This document shows positions 1 through 12,876 of a stretch of 64,000 nt of DNA, piece after piece. A model generated the notes under the pieces. It saw only the letters and a program-made list of their open reading frames with translations, did no database searches and was not told the DNA's origin. Origin of the DNA: Leptoclinus maculatus. Taxonomy: Eukaryota; Chordata; Actinopteri; Perciformes; Stichaeidae. Location: NCBI GenBank assembly GCA_032191485.1, contig JAVDOI010000020.1, forward strand, positions 722,501-786,500, in the 5' to 3' direction. Both the position numbers and the translations under genes were made by a program. Each line of letters opens with the position of its first letter. The stretch's first letter is position 1.

Positions 1-1020
1 TTTATTTCAATAACAAAAAAACACATTTGAATTGCTTAAACAGCATACACTAATACACTAATGTTATCCCTCAAAACTCTACCCATGTAGTGCATTTAAT
101 TGCCACATTACATTCTGGGTTTCACCCCTGTCCCAAAACCTTCGGGAAAAATAATTTGAATTGTCCTGAAGTCAGTGTAACCCGTCAAAAAGGAAAGCCA
201 TCATTTACATTTGTTTCAGTCCTAAACTCAAGCACTCACTGCAACAAAATAAATGAAAATGAATCAATGAATGACTGCAACAGTCTCGATATGAAGTTCC
301 AATTTAAGGTCCAATTTCTTGCTTTCCATCAACCATCAAATGTTTGGCAATTTGCTTAAAAAATATGACTAACACTATTTTTCTATTATCAAAAAAATGA
401 CAGATTAATGTCGATCAAGTAACGGATGAATCAACTAATTGTTACAACTCCAGACGAAGCCATTGTCAGTGTCTACTTTTTGTGAAAGCAGCCAGTGAAT
501 GCAAAGAGTAAATGAACTCTTGATGTTCATGTACAGTCCATTTAGCTCTTCATGTTGTGAAATCCTCTTACTGTGTGCAGGCCTTGGTATTACCAGACTG
601 GGAGGATGTCAAGTAGAGAAATGTTAACGTCCACTTACTGGAACTTGCTCTTGAGAGAAGAACTCTCATGAACTGGAGGGTTTATTCTTCTGCCAACACC
701 ACCTTACAGTTGTCCTGATTCCATCCAGGCCATTGCTGTTATCAAACAGCAATGTAGTTAATGTAGTTCAGAATGAAGTAAATCAATACCAACTAAATAA
801 GGACTTCAATGTGTCCCTATGCATGCTTGAGACTAAACTAATCAAATGGTTTTCACTGGCACTTTGATTTTATTTAACACTTTTCACTGTTAGCACATTT
901 GATAAAACCCTTAAAAATATCAAGTTTACAGATGCATCGCTCAGTGGAAAGGTTGATAGAAATAACTAATGAATTTGATTTATTAAAGATCACCTAGACA
1001 CTGTGGCAATAACAGCAGAA

Positions 1021-1049
1021 ACAGGATGGAGTGGAGTACTCCATCCTGT
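1021..1049. repeat. Perfect 12-bp hairpin, 5-nt loop
   Basis: The arms ACAGGATGGAGT (1021-1032) and ACTCCATCCTGT (1038-1049) are exactly complementary, with GGAGT between them. No function is known to me. It may be a remnant of a palindromic MITE. Confidence 0.75.
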
Positions 1050-1456
1050 ACTGTGACATTAAAGAGCGTCACTGGGGTCATCTCCAATTCAGCTCATTTG
1101 CAATTTAAATCAAGAGGCTGAGAGGAGGATGTATTAATGGAGACTAAGTTACCCAAAAGACTGTTGAATATTTCATAAACAGCTCATGTTAAAGTATTGT
1201 ATTATTCACCATTGTGGATCAGAAGTGGGCTTGACACAGCCATATCTAAGAGGCTTTTCTATCACGATTCAAGAAAGGTGGAGCTCAAGTGTGCACAGCA
1301 TGCACAGCATGCACTACAATAGGGTGGGCAATACCACCTTCAAATAATCCTGTTACTACATGGTATAGTTGAAACGATGTTCATGAAGATTCAGAAAACA
1401 CATAATATATATTGTAGTCATTAGAGGTAGATCTACCCATAACCAAGCCACTCCCA

Positions 1457-1505
1457 CAACACTGATTGGACATCCACTTTGTATGTGGATGTCCAATCAG
1501 TGTTG
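1457..1505. repeat. Perfect 21-bp inverted repeat, 7-nt loop
   Basis: The arm at 1457-1477 starts CAACACTGATTGG and is exactly complementary to 1485-1505. The spacer is TTTGTAT. The arms contain an inverted CCAAT (ATTGG) on one side and CCAAT on the other. It is too short for a typical complete pre-miRNA but is a strong hairpin in DNA or RNA. Confidence 0.85.
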
Positions 1506-4500
1506 ATAGTAAATGTAGGTTACGCTGTTGTAAGCTTTTTTTTGTTGAGTTATTGAAATGCTGAGTGAATTTACACTGGGCTTTTATTGTGAAAGGTAAA
1601 ACCGGAAGACATGAAGCTGACGATGTGGTTAATAGTGAGCTGTTGCCTCTTGGTAAACTCCTCTACACTATTTTGCTCGCATGCAATGCATTCTGGTACA
1701 CGTAGGCACTGTGAGCGCAGCTTCGTCAGCATGAGAACTCAGCTTTCTTGGTCAATATAGCAGCACTGAGAAATGGATTGCTTCAATGGATTACATTTAC
1801 CACCAGCTCTGATTTGACGGCCACATAGGAGGTACCAAAATCCCTTTCAGTCTCTCCTTTTTTAATGGAACTATCGTCGAGTGACATTCATCATCTTTGA
1901 CTTCACGACTTTGAATACTGTTATACAAGTCTCGCTAAAAGCAGAGCAGCATGGCTCTAGAGACGGCAATTTCAGCCAGTAGGTGAGTCGATTGTCTTTG
2001 GTCCGGTGTGAGATATCTCAACAACAATACTAGATTGAATATTTGGTGGATTCTCGTAATGTCCCAAGATCAGTTGGGAATCGCTGGATCACATGACTCA
2101 CGGAAAACTGTCTTCAAGTAACGCTTTAGTGTCCGGTAAGCAGGGACCAATCAGCGTCCTGTGAGCATCACTTATATCAGAACTGGAGAGTATTTCTTCA
2201 TTCTTTCGCTCTTCTTTATTTGAATTGACAGATGGTTTATCCTCCTGCCAAGTATTTTTTGAAAGTGCCTGCCCTTTACCAAACTCAGATGGTTATCTGC
2301 AACAAAGCATCTGGCAGGTCAGGTTCCACCAGAGGATGAACCTTAAAGATGTTCATGATGCACCGACTCTACTTCTTGCACAACCATGAGGTTGAACATT
2401 TTCACTTCAAGTGAAATATCGTAAAATGAAATTTCCTCACGAACAGGATGGATTGAAATAACTTTAGAGATCTGTTTTTCCGCTTAGCAAATTTGCCATT
2501 TGATGTTTTTATCTAAATTAATTTTTATGATTTTGTTGTCTATATTCTTTTTACTGTAAAGCACTTTGTAACTTTAAAAAGTGTAAAAATAGGCATCATA
2601 AATAACAATTTCAGAGACCATTCAAGTTCATTTTCTGCATAGTATCAACCAGAGGGAGCAGTGCTAATGATGGGAGCAGGGTTACTTACACTGTGTTTAA
2701 AACTGCATCTGTTAAAGAGGGTGTAGCTCCTGATTCCGATGCAAAGTTCACCATTTTGACATATAATGTTGGCTATTTCAACAACTACATTGTCAGTAAA
2801 CTGTAAATAGAATTACATGTTCATATTAGTGCATTATCTGCACCAAGTAGGAACTGGTGAACTGACTTGACAAATCATAAACCAATCAAAATGCTGCTAT
2901 GTGAATATAAAATGTGCCCCTCCAAATAGCCACGAGTGTAATCTGAACCAGCACCAATGAGACGGGCTTCTGCTCCCTTGCAATCTCATTTTAGTTTAGC
3001 CAGATGTGATCACACCTTCTCCAATAGCACCTCGCGTTACAAGTCTGTAACCCTACTCAGACCAATGGGATGTGCTTTTACAGAGGCCGTTATCCTCACT
3101 GGGTGAACGTCTCCTCAGCATCTTCTCCACCCGCTGCATGGCACGCTGCTAATCTGTGACATAACAGGATTTACAGCATGAGTGGCGCTCACTCACCATC
3201 TCCAGCCGCACTGCAACCGCTGGCAACTGGTCTTGTCCTGGCCATGCTCCCTTTAATCTCCTTCACTGTATGTTTATGTAAGATTTAGAGCTACTTGACA
3301 GAGAACGAAATGTAGCTTTTACTATAATTAATATCTATGTGCTGTTCCACTGTCCCATTCATAGAAAGTAATATGGGTTGAAAGGGAACAGATTAGCATA
3401 AAGCTGGGTATCGAACCGTAATACTTTTTTGGTATCATCATAATAAATCATATATTTTAGTTTCAAAACTGTATTGTACTGAAAGACCATGTGTGTCATA
3501 GCATAGTTGGCTTAATTGTTGTTTAGTAACTTCTCTTTATTAATCATTACATATGCAATAAAAGGTGAATCTCTTTTCTACGAAGAGGAATTAAATATAA
3601 ATGCAATTTATCCACCAATAAGTTTCATTCAAGCAGCAACAAAGCTTCCATTTCTTATTCATGAAGCCAATCCAGGCATCCAACCAATCAACTGTGTCAC
3701 AGCAGCAACATGTTTTATCTCTCAACGATTTGGGTGACTGGTGACGAAGCGAACATGATGAGATGAAAACACTCATGTGGATGTTTGTGCTGAACATACA
3801 GGGTTCAGTTCCATTGATGGTGTGGTGTAGTAGTGTTATTAGAGTCAAGTCAGTTTTATGTATAAAGCCCAGTTTCACAGGTTTATAGTCTGTACTACAT
3901 AACGCCTTCACTGTAGATAAGGAAAAACTACTAAAAGAAGTAAAGTAGCTAGTCGACTATAAATAGGTCAAAGACCAAAACTTGGGTTGTTCCAGTTTCT
4001 TAGTAGGCTACTTATTTAGGCTAACTGAGACGTGTGCTGTTCTCCAACTTCACTTTCTGTAGTTCCTCTAGTACTGAACACTAACTATTACAGCTGTGTA
4101 TTATATGTAATACTAATCAGACTTTATGAATTGATAAGCCTAAACATGCTGCTTTCATTGGTCAAGTTTAAGGTTCAGGTCACGTCAGGACATTCTGAGG
4201 AAACTTGTTGAAGCATTAAATGCACACACAGGTGCACTGTTTATGTATTCACAATATGTGGTCTTAGCTTCTAGGCCAGACCATGGTGCCCCCCATGGAC
4301 CACTCTAATTCACCATAGTACAAAGAGTAAAGACGTAGCACGATGCTTCTTTCCCACACACGTATTACTCATCACAGAGCAAACATATTGTCAGGCTGCC
4401 CTAACATTAGCGGGAGGAACCCGTCTTCCAAGCTACTGACCTTTGAGCACTAAGTAAGTATGAGAAGAGATACGTCCTTCCTCACCAATTCCACCCGATG

Positions 4501-5304
4501 TCATTAAAGTAATAGGTGAGTAATGGAGTTTGGTGCCAGGAGACCAAGAGAATGAATGTGATACAAAAAAATAAATAAAAACAGCTAAAAGCAGCCCCGC
4601 CGCCACCACACTGCCTACACACATCCTAATGTGTTTCCTTTCCTTATTCCCCCCGGCAACATCTCCCTTCACACTTCCTGGCTCTCACCTTAAGATGCTC
4701 GCTACGGCAGACTGAGCCAAAGAACAGCATAGAGTCAACAGGAAGGCAGAAAAAGCATCATCAGACGGGGAGAAGACAAGGTGTGTGAGAACGAGTTCTG
4801 GCAGGTGCTCCGTGTTAATACTGTTATATGGAAGTGCTGTTTGACACTGTGGACCATCACATATTCCTCTTTGGTCCACCCTCTTTGTGGGGGACACCAA
4901 GCGCCATACTGGGTGCTATATGGTAACATGTTTGTATGTTAACATTTGGGTCATGTTATCAGCCGGTGATTGATGATGACCTCATCAAAGAGACTACACT
5001 GCTGGGATCGTTCATGCTTTTAGGTTGTAGAACATCTTCTTCACAAATAAAAGTTATTTTGTATGAAGGGTTTGCAAAACACTTGTTGGGACCTGACCAT
5101 GTGGCCTCGCCATGTGCTCTGAAACAAAGAGAGTCAGGCCTTCCTTTTTGCAGGCAAGGGTTCATCCTGATTTGAGTTTGATAAGCATTCAAACCCCCCA
5201 GAAAGAAGTTCACATCAAGGTGTGAACTCTCCAACCAAAGGCAACACTGCGATCTAATTGGTCGAGAGCCACAGACTCCCCAGGACCCCTGTGGTTCAGC
5301 CCGT

Positions 5305-5760
5305 GTTTCTATAAAACAGCCTTGCTCCCCCTCCTCTATGCTTTTCCATCGACCACCTCAGTCGTGCAAGGAGGCACAGGCAACGTTGCTGTCCTTTTAA
5401 AAGAAATCCTAGTTCTAGTTTTATATTCTCTGGACGAATCTACTGGACCGTTTGTTGTTTTGTTTTTGTTCACATCCTGGACGAGGAAGCGAACCATCTA
5501 CCTGCAGAAGTGAAGAAACGGACTTCTTCAGAGAGAGAGAGAGAGAAGCACATTTCTCCTCTCCACCCAAGTCGACTTTGTGCTAGCTAAGTAAGGATGG
5601 AAATTCCCTTACTGAGCCGAACACGTTCTCTGCCACCGAGAGAATCTATCACGCCGCACGGAGTTCCACCGACAAACTCAGAAGGGAAAGAGTTTTGTGA
5701 TGGCATATCTCGTGTTGCTACTAACTAAGCTACATCAAACATATTCACAAATCATCGGTA
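5305..5760 (+). promoter_or_regulatory. Possible TATA-containing promoter-like block, plus strand
   Basis: A good TATA box (TATAAAA, 5310-5316) is followed by a pyrimidine-rich stretch, a (GA)8 run at 5531-5546 and about 400 bases of more GC-balanced sequence than the surroundings. It resembles the 5' region of a transcription unit or an LTR of a retroelement, but no coding region follows, and it lies antisense inside the inferred camk2d intron. This is an inference from composition and one motif only. Confidence 0.2.
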
Positions 5761-5779
5761 AGCAAGGCATTATTCCTAA

Positions 5780-5870
5780 TAAGATAAGATAAGATAATCC
5801 TTCATTAGTCCCGCAGTGGGGAAATGTACAGGATCACAGCAGCAAAGTGGACAAGTGCACACAAGAGACA
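5780..5870 (-). mobile_element. 3' tail of a non-LTR retrotransposon (L2-like)
   Basis: A (GATAA)n microsatellite leads into AATCCTTCATTAGTCCCGCA. On the minus strand this reads as the usual fish LINE tail: CCCCACTGCGGGACTAATGA followed by GATTATCTTATC repeats. The same tail, diverged and on the plus strand, occurs at 26550-26616. Family assignment (L2-like) is from memory of teleost repeats. No reverse transcriptase is seen next to it. Confidence 0.55.
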
Positions 5871-6068
5871 TGGTAAAAAATAAACAAAAGCAGCAATAAT
5901 ACACTCAATTGCTAATCATGACGTTGTGATAGCGTCAGCACTGTAGCATAGTATTTAAAAAACAAAACAACGAAAGCAGAGAAATGAAAAAGGAAACAAA
6001 CAAAACAAAGGTGGTTAGGTAGGTTAGTGTGATGGTTGTGTCATGTCTACCTAACTCTAGATCTGGAT

Positions 6069-6572
6069 TTATCTATCACCCCCCTGGGTCTGCCGGGATG
6101 GCCCAACGGACCGGTTCCTGTCCCCTAGAGGCGTGTACCAAAAACGCTTTTTAATTTTACAGTTTGGCTGTACAGAATGGCGAGCTCGCAGCTCTTCCGA
6201 TTCGAGCAGCGGTAGTTGTCGGGACCCTTTTCGCGTGGGTTTCAACTCCGGCTCTCGAATGGTTGGAAGGGCTGGATCTCGTGCTTGCTGGGCGGTCAAA
6301 TCTGCACTACCATTATTCACCGCGCAAGGTTGTGAAATTGGGGGCCAATTGTTCTGGGATAACCAGGGTATCCCCTGTTCTGTTGCAGGCTGGTTGACTG
6401 CAAGGGAGAGGTCAGAGTGTCGTAGGCCTTTGTTCTGAGCATTTTTCAGCGAACAAAGGGTAGACTTCTGGTTTGGGACATGGTTTTGGTTGGCAGATTT
6501 TGGCGGTTGTAGGCATGCAGGCGGACTGGGTGGACTAGAGTCAGGACCGGGCTCTGGGAGGGGCATTGGCAT
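6069..6572 (-). other. Unrecognised 167-codon ORF, probably repeat-derived
   Basis: An open frame of 167 codons, rich in Pro, Ser and charged residues. The opposite strand is also open for 101 codons (6133-6438), and minus-strand frames continue upstream to 6863. The block 6060-6780 is more GC-rich than its neighbours, as expected for an inserted element. I recognise no domain in it. It lies directly upstream (in minus-strand sense) of the LINE-like tail at 5780-5870, so it could be part of the same retroelement, but none of the expected endonuclease or reverse transcriptase motifs is present. I do not claim a gene. Confidence 0.2.
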
Positions 6573-6863
6573 CGGTTGTCTATGTTCCTGGGTGATGGCG
6601 ACTTATCCATCTGTAACTGGCAGGAGGCCGGCAAGGTTTAGTGGCTTCGGGTCGTCCACCGGTGCCCAGAGTATGGTAAAGTTCTTTACCACCTCCGTCA
6701 CACATTTGTGGATAAGACTCTCGATCTCTGGGTCTAAACCTGCTCTTCCGGAGTGGGTTTGGGACTTAAGATTTGGGACAAGAAAAAAATGTATTAAAAA
6801 AATATTTATTTCAGAAAAATTAAATTTTGGAAAAATGTAAATTTTAAACAATAAAAATGTCAT

Positions 6864-7590
6864 AACATTTTAATTATTCAAAAATCCACCATCTTGGAAA
6901 ATTATTAATTTCTCAAAAGTCAATTCTGGACTAATCTTGCCTGCAGAATCAGCAGGCCCAAATCTCTTTGTTTCAAAGCACATGGTGAGGGCAAGGAAGC
7001 ACCTGGGCCCAACAGAGCCCAACAGAGCCCAAACACACATCCTGACAGACCTGAGCACACCGGCTCATGAATACGATAATAACTTGAGGGATGTAAACAA
7101 CATTTTTACTGACGATGTGCCATGATTGTGCAGCCCCACCGAGGGTTAGTCGGTCCGTTTCACAGTTCTATTCTGATGCATGAGCTGACAACGCTCATTA
7201 TTAGCCTCAAGGCGTCATTCACTGCTGGGGTTGCAGTTGCACTGGAGACTCTGCTGTGGGTGTAATTAGAATAATTGTAATAATAAGAGGGCCATGTCAA
7301 AATGCAATTAGCTGTAGCTATGTAGGATGTGTGCATGCGCCTGCATGTGTGTGTTGTCTGTGCATACGCTGATGAAGAGAGGGAGAGGAGTCAAGCTGAG
7401 GTCAAAAGGAGAGAACACACTTACCAGATGCCTCAACTGTATGTTCACAACATGGAGAGTGGCTGTGCCATGCGTTTAGCTGGAAGCACATTGAGGTTTG
7501 TGTAATGACCACTCGTTCATTCACTTCATCGGTTTCTGCTCATTTATCCTGGTGCCACTTTTTTAGTATCCGACTGCTGGCGTTTAGGAG
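6864..7590. other. Intronic sequence, no feature
   Basis: AT-rich with short ORFs only. A small direct duplication (CCCAACAGAGCCCAACAGAG near 7010-7028) is the only structure noticed. Confidence 0.4.
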
Positions 7591-7591
7591 A

Positions 7592-7800
7592 ATGGTGAAT
7601 GGACTGCATTGATATACAGGTCTCTTGTCTTAGCGACGCTTCATAACACAAGCCAGCATTCACCCATTCACACACACTCATTCATTGGTGACAGAGGCTT
7701 CCATACAAGGTGCCACCTGTTCACACACACACACACTCTCACCGATGGCTCAGCCATCAGGATCAATTTGGGGTTCAGTATCTTCTTCAAGGACTATGGG
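7592..7800 (-). mobile_element. Degenerate fragment of the tRNA-derived SINE family
   Basis: It shares the body of the better copies at 20484, 22205 and 28001, including CATTCACCCATTCACACACA and the CATACAAGGTGCCACCTG segment followed by a CAATTTGGGGTTCAGTATCTTC block. The tRNA-like head expected at its right end is lost. Confidence 0.55.
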
Positions 7801-10800
7801 TGGGACGAAATATTATGACGTTATCATGATGTGTTCAAATGTAATCTGTATTTGTGGTTCCAAAAGAATATACAATGAAAGTTTTTTTTATTTGTGCAGG
7901 TGACCTTTCTATCCACACCAATTACTGTCCAGGTCTCCGTCCACCCAGAGCTCCTGTCTCTCCTCAGTGTGTCCGTCTGCACTGCTTAGAATATGGACCA
8001 TATTCTGGTCCAACATCTCAGTCTGGGCTTCCCCAGGCCACCCCCACCCCCACACACACACAAACCGGGGTTGGAAGTAATGAAAAAATATAATCTAAGA
8101 TTATAACTAAGTCTGTAAATGAAAGTCTGCAAGTAAAGAAGTCCAGAGCGAGACCATGCGTGATCATGATCATCTATCAGTGGCTACACTCATTTTGATA
8201 GACACAGTTGTTGATTACAGCGCTGTGAAGCAGAAAGGGAAGCTGTCAGTGGACATGAAGCCCTGTCAGCAAAAACACCCCGTCAGACTACAGCATGCTA
8301 ACCTCCATGTTCTCTGACCGAGCGGCTTTCACTGGACCCACCCCAGGCACACTTTCCACCCACAGTATGGAAGCTGTGGAGGGAGGTGATAGGACACGTC
8401 AGCGTGTGGGCCGGCAGGCGGCACCGCCAAGGGAGACGGCTGTCAGCGTGCTGCCTGCTATCACCGCCAGCCAGACGTGCGCTACACACTCAGTCACTCA
8501 GTCACTCATCGCTCAGCTGTGATGAAGTGTTTTGATGAAGAGCAACAGATGTGCTTCGGATGACAAGACGCTTAGATTAAGTAATGACTGAGTGGCAACT
8601 GTCATTATCAAGTTCATTCTAGCAGACCTACGGACAACATTATTATATTCAGAGGACTGGTGGACAAATAGAATTGTTCCAATACCAGGATCAGAAATGC
8701 CTCCAATACATCCTAAAATGCTGGATTCCAGTACTCAGCAAATGTGCAAACTAGTACTACACATCATGCTCCCATTGCTTTGAAGCGGAGGATAGTAGCT
8801 GTTAAATGTACATACAGAGCAAATCACAACTTGTTAATCAATCACTAGTTTGTTCCCTCATCTGTTCTCACTTCCCTCGTTAGTTTATCCCACCTCTTCC
8901 GTGTTCTTTGTCGGTTGGTCATCATTGGTGTTTGGACGTTATCTGCTACCTGTTCTTCTGTTATCTACCCGACTGCCTTTGGACTCACTGACTGTAATCC
9001 TTTTTTGTAATAAATTATTGAACTGTTTTAATAATTGAAAGGTTACAGGAAAAATCCTGCACTACAAGCTACATTTGGGACAAAGCAGAGACACAGCAAC
9101 ATCTATATTAATACATAACAAAAACTGTTATCAAGTAACAAACAACAAAGTGACTTTTTGTCAATGCAAACTCTGCCAGGGTCATACCTTGGGTGTTTGA
9201 ATTGAGCTAAATGAACATGGGAGAAGAGGAGGACCTGGTACGCTCAGTTGGCAATTAGCAAAAACACATTCTTGCTGACATTACCAACTCGGTCAGGCTC
9301 AAGTGTGACACACAATCTCAACTAGAAATGAACAACTGGCTCTGCCCTCTACTAGACTCTATGGGTTGTGAGCTATATATATTAAATTGTCATTGTCATT
9401 TGCTAGATCACATTTGGACCTATGAGCCCCCGTGTGTCACAAACCTGGGCCTCCAGGAACCGGCCCACTAAGGCATTGCAGCCCAAGGCAATGTAGAGAT
9501 AGCCACCACTTGGAATACCCTGAGCCTTGCATTGGGTTATTGGAAGTGGACAGACTTTGTATACTCCAAATACATTATTGCAGGACCCAAAGTATGGCAA
9601 GTGCATAGGGTCATATCTGCACAATGCCTTGGGCTAAGAGGCTGAGATTGGACAGTACTATCCTATCACCGTATGGATTCACTTGTGTGAAAACGATGAT
9701 TGGCTTTTTCAGTCCATGTGGCAAATTTGTCTGAAAATCACAGTTCCTCTTATTTGCTTCAAACTTGGCAAACGTTCAGCCTCCTGGCCCCATGCATTGT
9801 AGAGGTATGCAACTGTCCACCTCAAATACCTTGGGCCCTGCATACGGGTCCAGAAGAAGAAAGAGTGTCTCTTGATGGCAGATGAAGAAAGGAGTGAAAA
9901 AACAACCTGTTTATGTGCGAGCCAAAAAGAAATAGACAGAATGGAATGAAAATCAGGGGTGACAGCTAGAAGGGTAAAAGAGGACAGGAGGGCATCTTGT
10001 GAGGAAGAGGACAGAAGGGAGTGTGAGCTGCATCAAAATAAAAAGACAGAACAAGTGATGGACAATTTGCAGAAACACAAGGCAGCATGAGAAGTCGGGA
10101 GTCAGGAGGAGAGAAGAGCAAAGAAGCTTTCAGATTTCTGGTGTTTTCTCTCAGGTTTAAAGTTAATGCCACCAGGGTGAATAAAAAGTGTTTATAGAAA
10201 ATGTTCCTGCTTTGTTGCAACTCAACACCCCCAATTCAGGGCTGTTCTCACTTTACAGTTCTTTGGTTCTGCTCTCCAGGGAGTGAATATGGAGGCAGTT
10301 GAAAACCAGCGAAGCGCTACCAGCCTGTCTTTACTGTCGCAGTACAGATGGACATCTATACATCTGTTCTGCTCGGCTGCCAACCACTTCTGTCTGTATG
10401 TTAATCCACCAGTCGAGTGTGCAATGGTTACAGGCTTTAACCAAAGGCTCAATACTTTTACTAGAATTGTGCCGAGGGGTGATCGGCTTTTGGTTTTACT
10501 TATGCCAATATAAAAGGCTTACTAACTGAAATGAGATGTTTTTAAAATAATGTCTAGAATCTGCGCCCTACTGTGCATTTAGACATGTTTCTGGTGGTGT
10601 GGCATGTCTGCCCGCTGGGCCCTGTTAAACAGCACGAGGGACAAGTGAATTTTGAATCCTTAATAACAAACCAGTTTGCCATCTCTCTTGACTCTATGCC
10701 TGCTCACCAAACCTTTGGTCCGAGCTCCATGAAGTGGTTAACGTTATGGAAATGATTTGGATTGTAATATTAAAGACAAGATAATTATGTTAAAAGCAAC

Positions 10801-12009
10801 AAAAATAAAATAAAGCCACCTTCTACCTGAATGAACTGTCTTGAACCACATTGTTGTTGTCTGCACAGTTTTTTTTTTTTTATCTGGACAAACTACACTT
10901 GCGGTATCACCTTCATCAGCTGTAAAAAGTCTCATGATAAAGGATTTACGTGATTGGGTTTCATCACCTTATTAATGGAGCTAAAATCATCTGGAGATGA
11001 CGGAATTTGTAGCGGGAGGTCATCTGCATAGCTATAGATGTTCACGTTGTGTCTTTTGTTCCTGTTAAATGATAACGTACAAACTGAAATGAAGGACGTC
11101 AATATTACCTCACTAGTTAAAAGAGAGGGATTCAAAAGCCATACGTCTTTACCACAAATAAGAATTACCGTACATACTTTGCATTTCTGTGCTTGGCTGC
11201 TTCTTTATGCCTCTGACAAATGTGCCAAAGACCTTGGGGATTTGGTTTGTAGTAACATCTATTCTTGGCCGTCTCCCTCCCCCTCATCTGCTCATTCAAA
11301 TGAGTCTAGATAGCGCCAGGCAAATTCAAACTGCAGCCAGGGTTCAGGTTTAACATTGTTTATACCATCAACAACATGCTCAACGAGACTCGGACATGCA
11401 AACAGTATGTGGCTGCACAAGACGTAGCAGTATGATTACACATTCATGTCACGTTATCCACCTTCAGCTCATCGCACTGGGTATTGTTTGAAATGTTCTG
11501 ACACTGGTGTCGATGCGATACCCGAGTTGCAGTACAGATATAATATGTTTTTCTAATATTTCAAGTAGTTCTTTGAGAAATGTAAATAGATTTGTATGCC
11601 AATACAACACCAAAGTCTTTGGTTGGAGCAGACATGCACATATTTCTCTTGGGATAACTGAAATATCAATGACACAATCTGAACTAATAAACTTTGCCAG
11701 AGATTACCCTAACAACCTCACAAAGTCTTAAATTGGCAACATTTGAAGATTATGATCAGTTAACAATTTTACACTTGTGATTTGACTTAGCTTTAGGTAT
11801 TTCACAGCTTTCAAAATGCTGAGCTGAGCATACAGATTTGCCATCTGGTCTCCAAATGTATTAACAACCACCACAGTATGATTTGCATTTCATCATGCGA
11901 GAAACAGATGTTTTTAGTGACCGTATATACGCTCTACTAATTCAGTTCCATTATATTGGAGACAAACAAACATCTCTATGGTAGATAACAGTATAGATTG
12001 ATAAATAGC
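7801..12009. other. Intronic sequence, no convincing gene
   Basis: Only short overlapping ORFs occur. 8834-9035 is pyrimidine-rich and ends near an AATAAA-type motif, reminiscent of decayed LTR sequence in fish. 10222-10529 is open on both strands and looks like repeat sequence. Neither could be assigned. The rest shows nothing I can support. Confidence 0.35.
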
Positions 12010-12795
12010 ACTACAGGCACTGGTGGGCCGTCAGGGCCTGCAAAGCCTTCTCTGCTGGCCTAAACAGAATCACAAAGTTATAGCTATTTTATAATTTAAT
12101 AATTGTTCTTAAATACACTACATGTATTGTAATTTATAAAAATATTTTCCCCATTATCTTATTTTCTCATTGCACAGCCACTGTCTTCCTCAGTTGCTCT
12201 GCTTCCAGTGCAGCTTGTTTTAAGTAGAGCTTTTATCCAATCAGATTTCACCTCTGTGTCTCTAGGTAAGAAGAGAGGCCCGAGGCCTGCAGACTCACAA
12301 GTGAATCCCTTTGCAGTTTAAGTGAATGGGGACGATATTGTTGATTGTCATAGTCTTCAACCAATCAGATCTTTGTTTGACATGTTGGGCGTATTCTTTG
12401 ACGTGTCAGAGCCTGCTAGCTGGCCTACAAGTACATCACCATTACGTGCAGCTTAGTTTTCAGGAGCAGCTCTGCAGTGAGGTGCAGCGTGTGCTGCGAT
12501 TGGTCAGTGGGCGAGCACGTGACTATCGTGAAACGAAACTTAAAGAAGCTGGCAAAGCTTAGTCGGAGTAGTAAGAGTTCAAATTGAAAGATATGGAAGA
12601 AATTGTGAAATTTTTTGCATTTTGCTTGGTGTAGATTCTTTTTTTTTTTACCTAGCTTTGTTTCACTCAATGGCTGAAGGAGGAGAAACGGATTTGTGAG
12701 TTGGGATTTAACCGTGGGATTAAACTCTTTGTCAACAAAGAAAGGAGGATGGAGTTTGTCTTTTTTATTATCAAGTCTAACTTTACATTTTTTTT
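12010..12795 (+). mobile_element. hAT-like element copy A, internally deleted
   Basis: It starts with GGTGGGCCGTCAGGGCCTGC and matches copy B (13623 onward) along its length: the AAAGTTATAGCTATTTTATA block, GGGGACGATATTGTTGATTG and CTTGGTGTAGATTC. At 12671 it holds the transposase start (MAEGGETDL, then a stop), after which it jumps to ATTAAACTCTTTG, a junction also present in copy B near 16013. It is therefore a non-autonomous deletion derivative of the element whose transposase N terminus survives in copy B. Confidence 0.7.
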
Positions 12796-12799
12796 TTTT

Positions 12800-12876
12800 G
12801 CTGGCGGATTCGCGGGCCACATAAAATGACGTGGGGGGCCGGATTCGGCCCGTGGGCCTTGAGTTTGACACCCCTG
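12800..12876 (+). mobile_element. Terminal fragment of a second hAT family
   Basis: The sequence GGGCCTTGAGTTTGACACCC CTG (12854-12876) is the reverse complement of the CAGGGGTGTCAAACTCA terminus seen at 13999. It is preceded by typical GGCCGGATTCGGCCCG terminal sequence. Only one end is present. Confidence 0.65.

Larger units (their letters stand above)
1..5767. other. Left end of window: inferred camk2d intron 2, no exon recognised
   Basis: AT-rich non-coding sequence without long or family-like reading frames on either strand. I looked on the minus strand for the next CaMKII exons (the segments encoding the conserved kinase N-lobe after the ARDHQ motif) and saw none. Because camk2d exon 2 ends at 36830 on the minus strand, this stretch is inferred to be intron 2 of that gene. 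The only structures I can support in it are two short perfect hairpins and a promoter-like block near 5.3 kb, listed separately. Confidence 0.5.

Noticed and set aside
3400..3420. tRNA-like B box (GGGTATCGAACCG)
   Set aside because: No A box or cloverleaf partner nearby; likely a repeat edge or chance.
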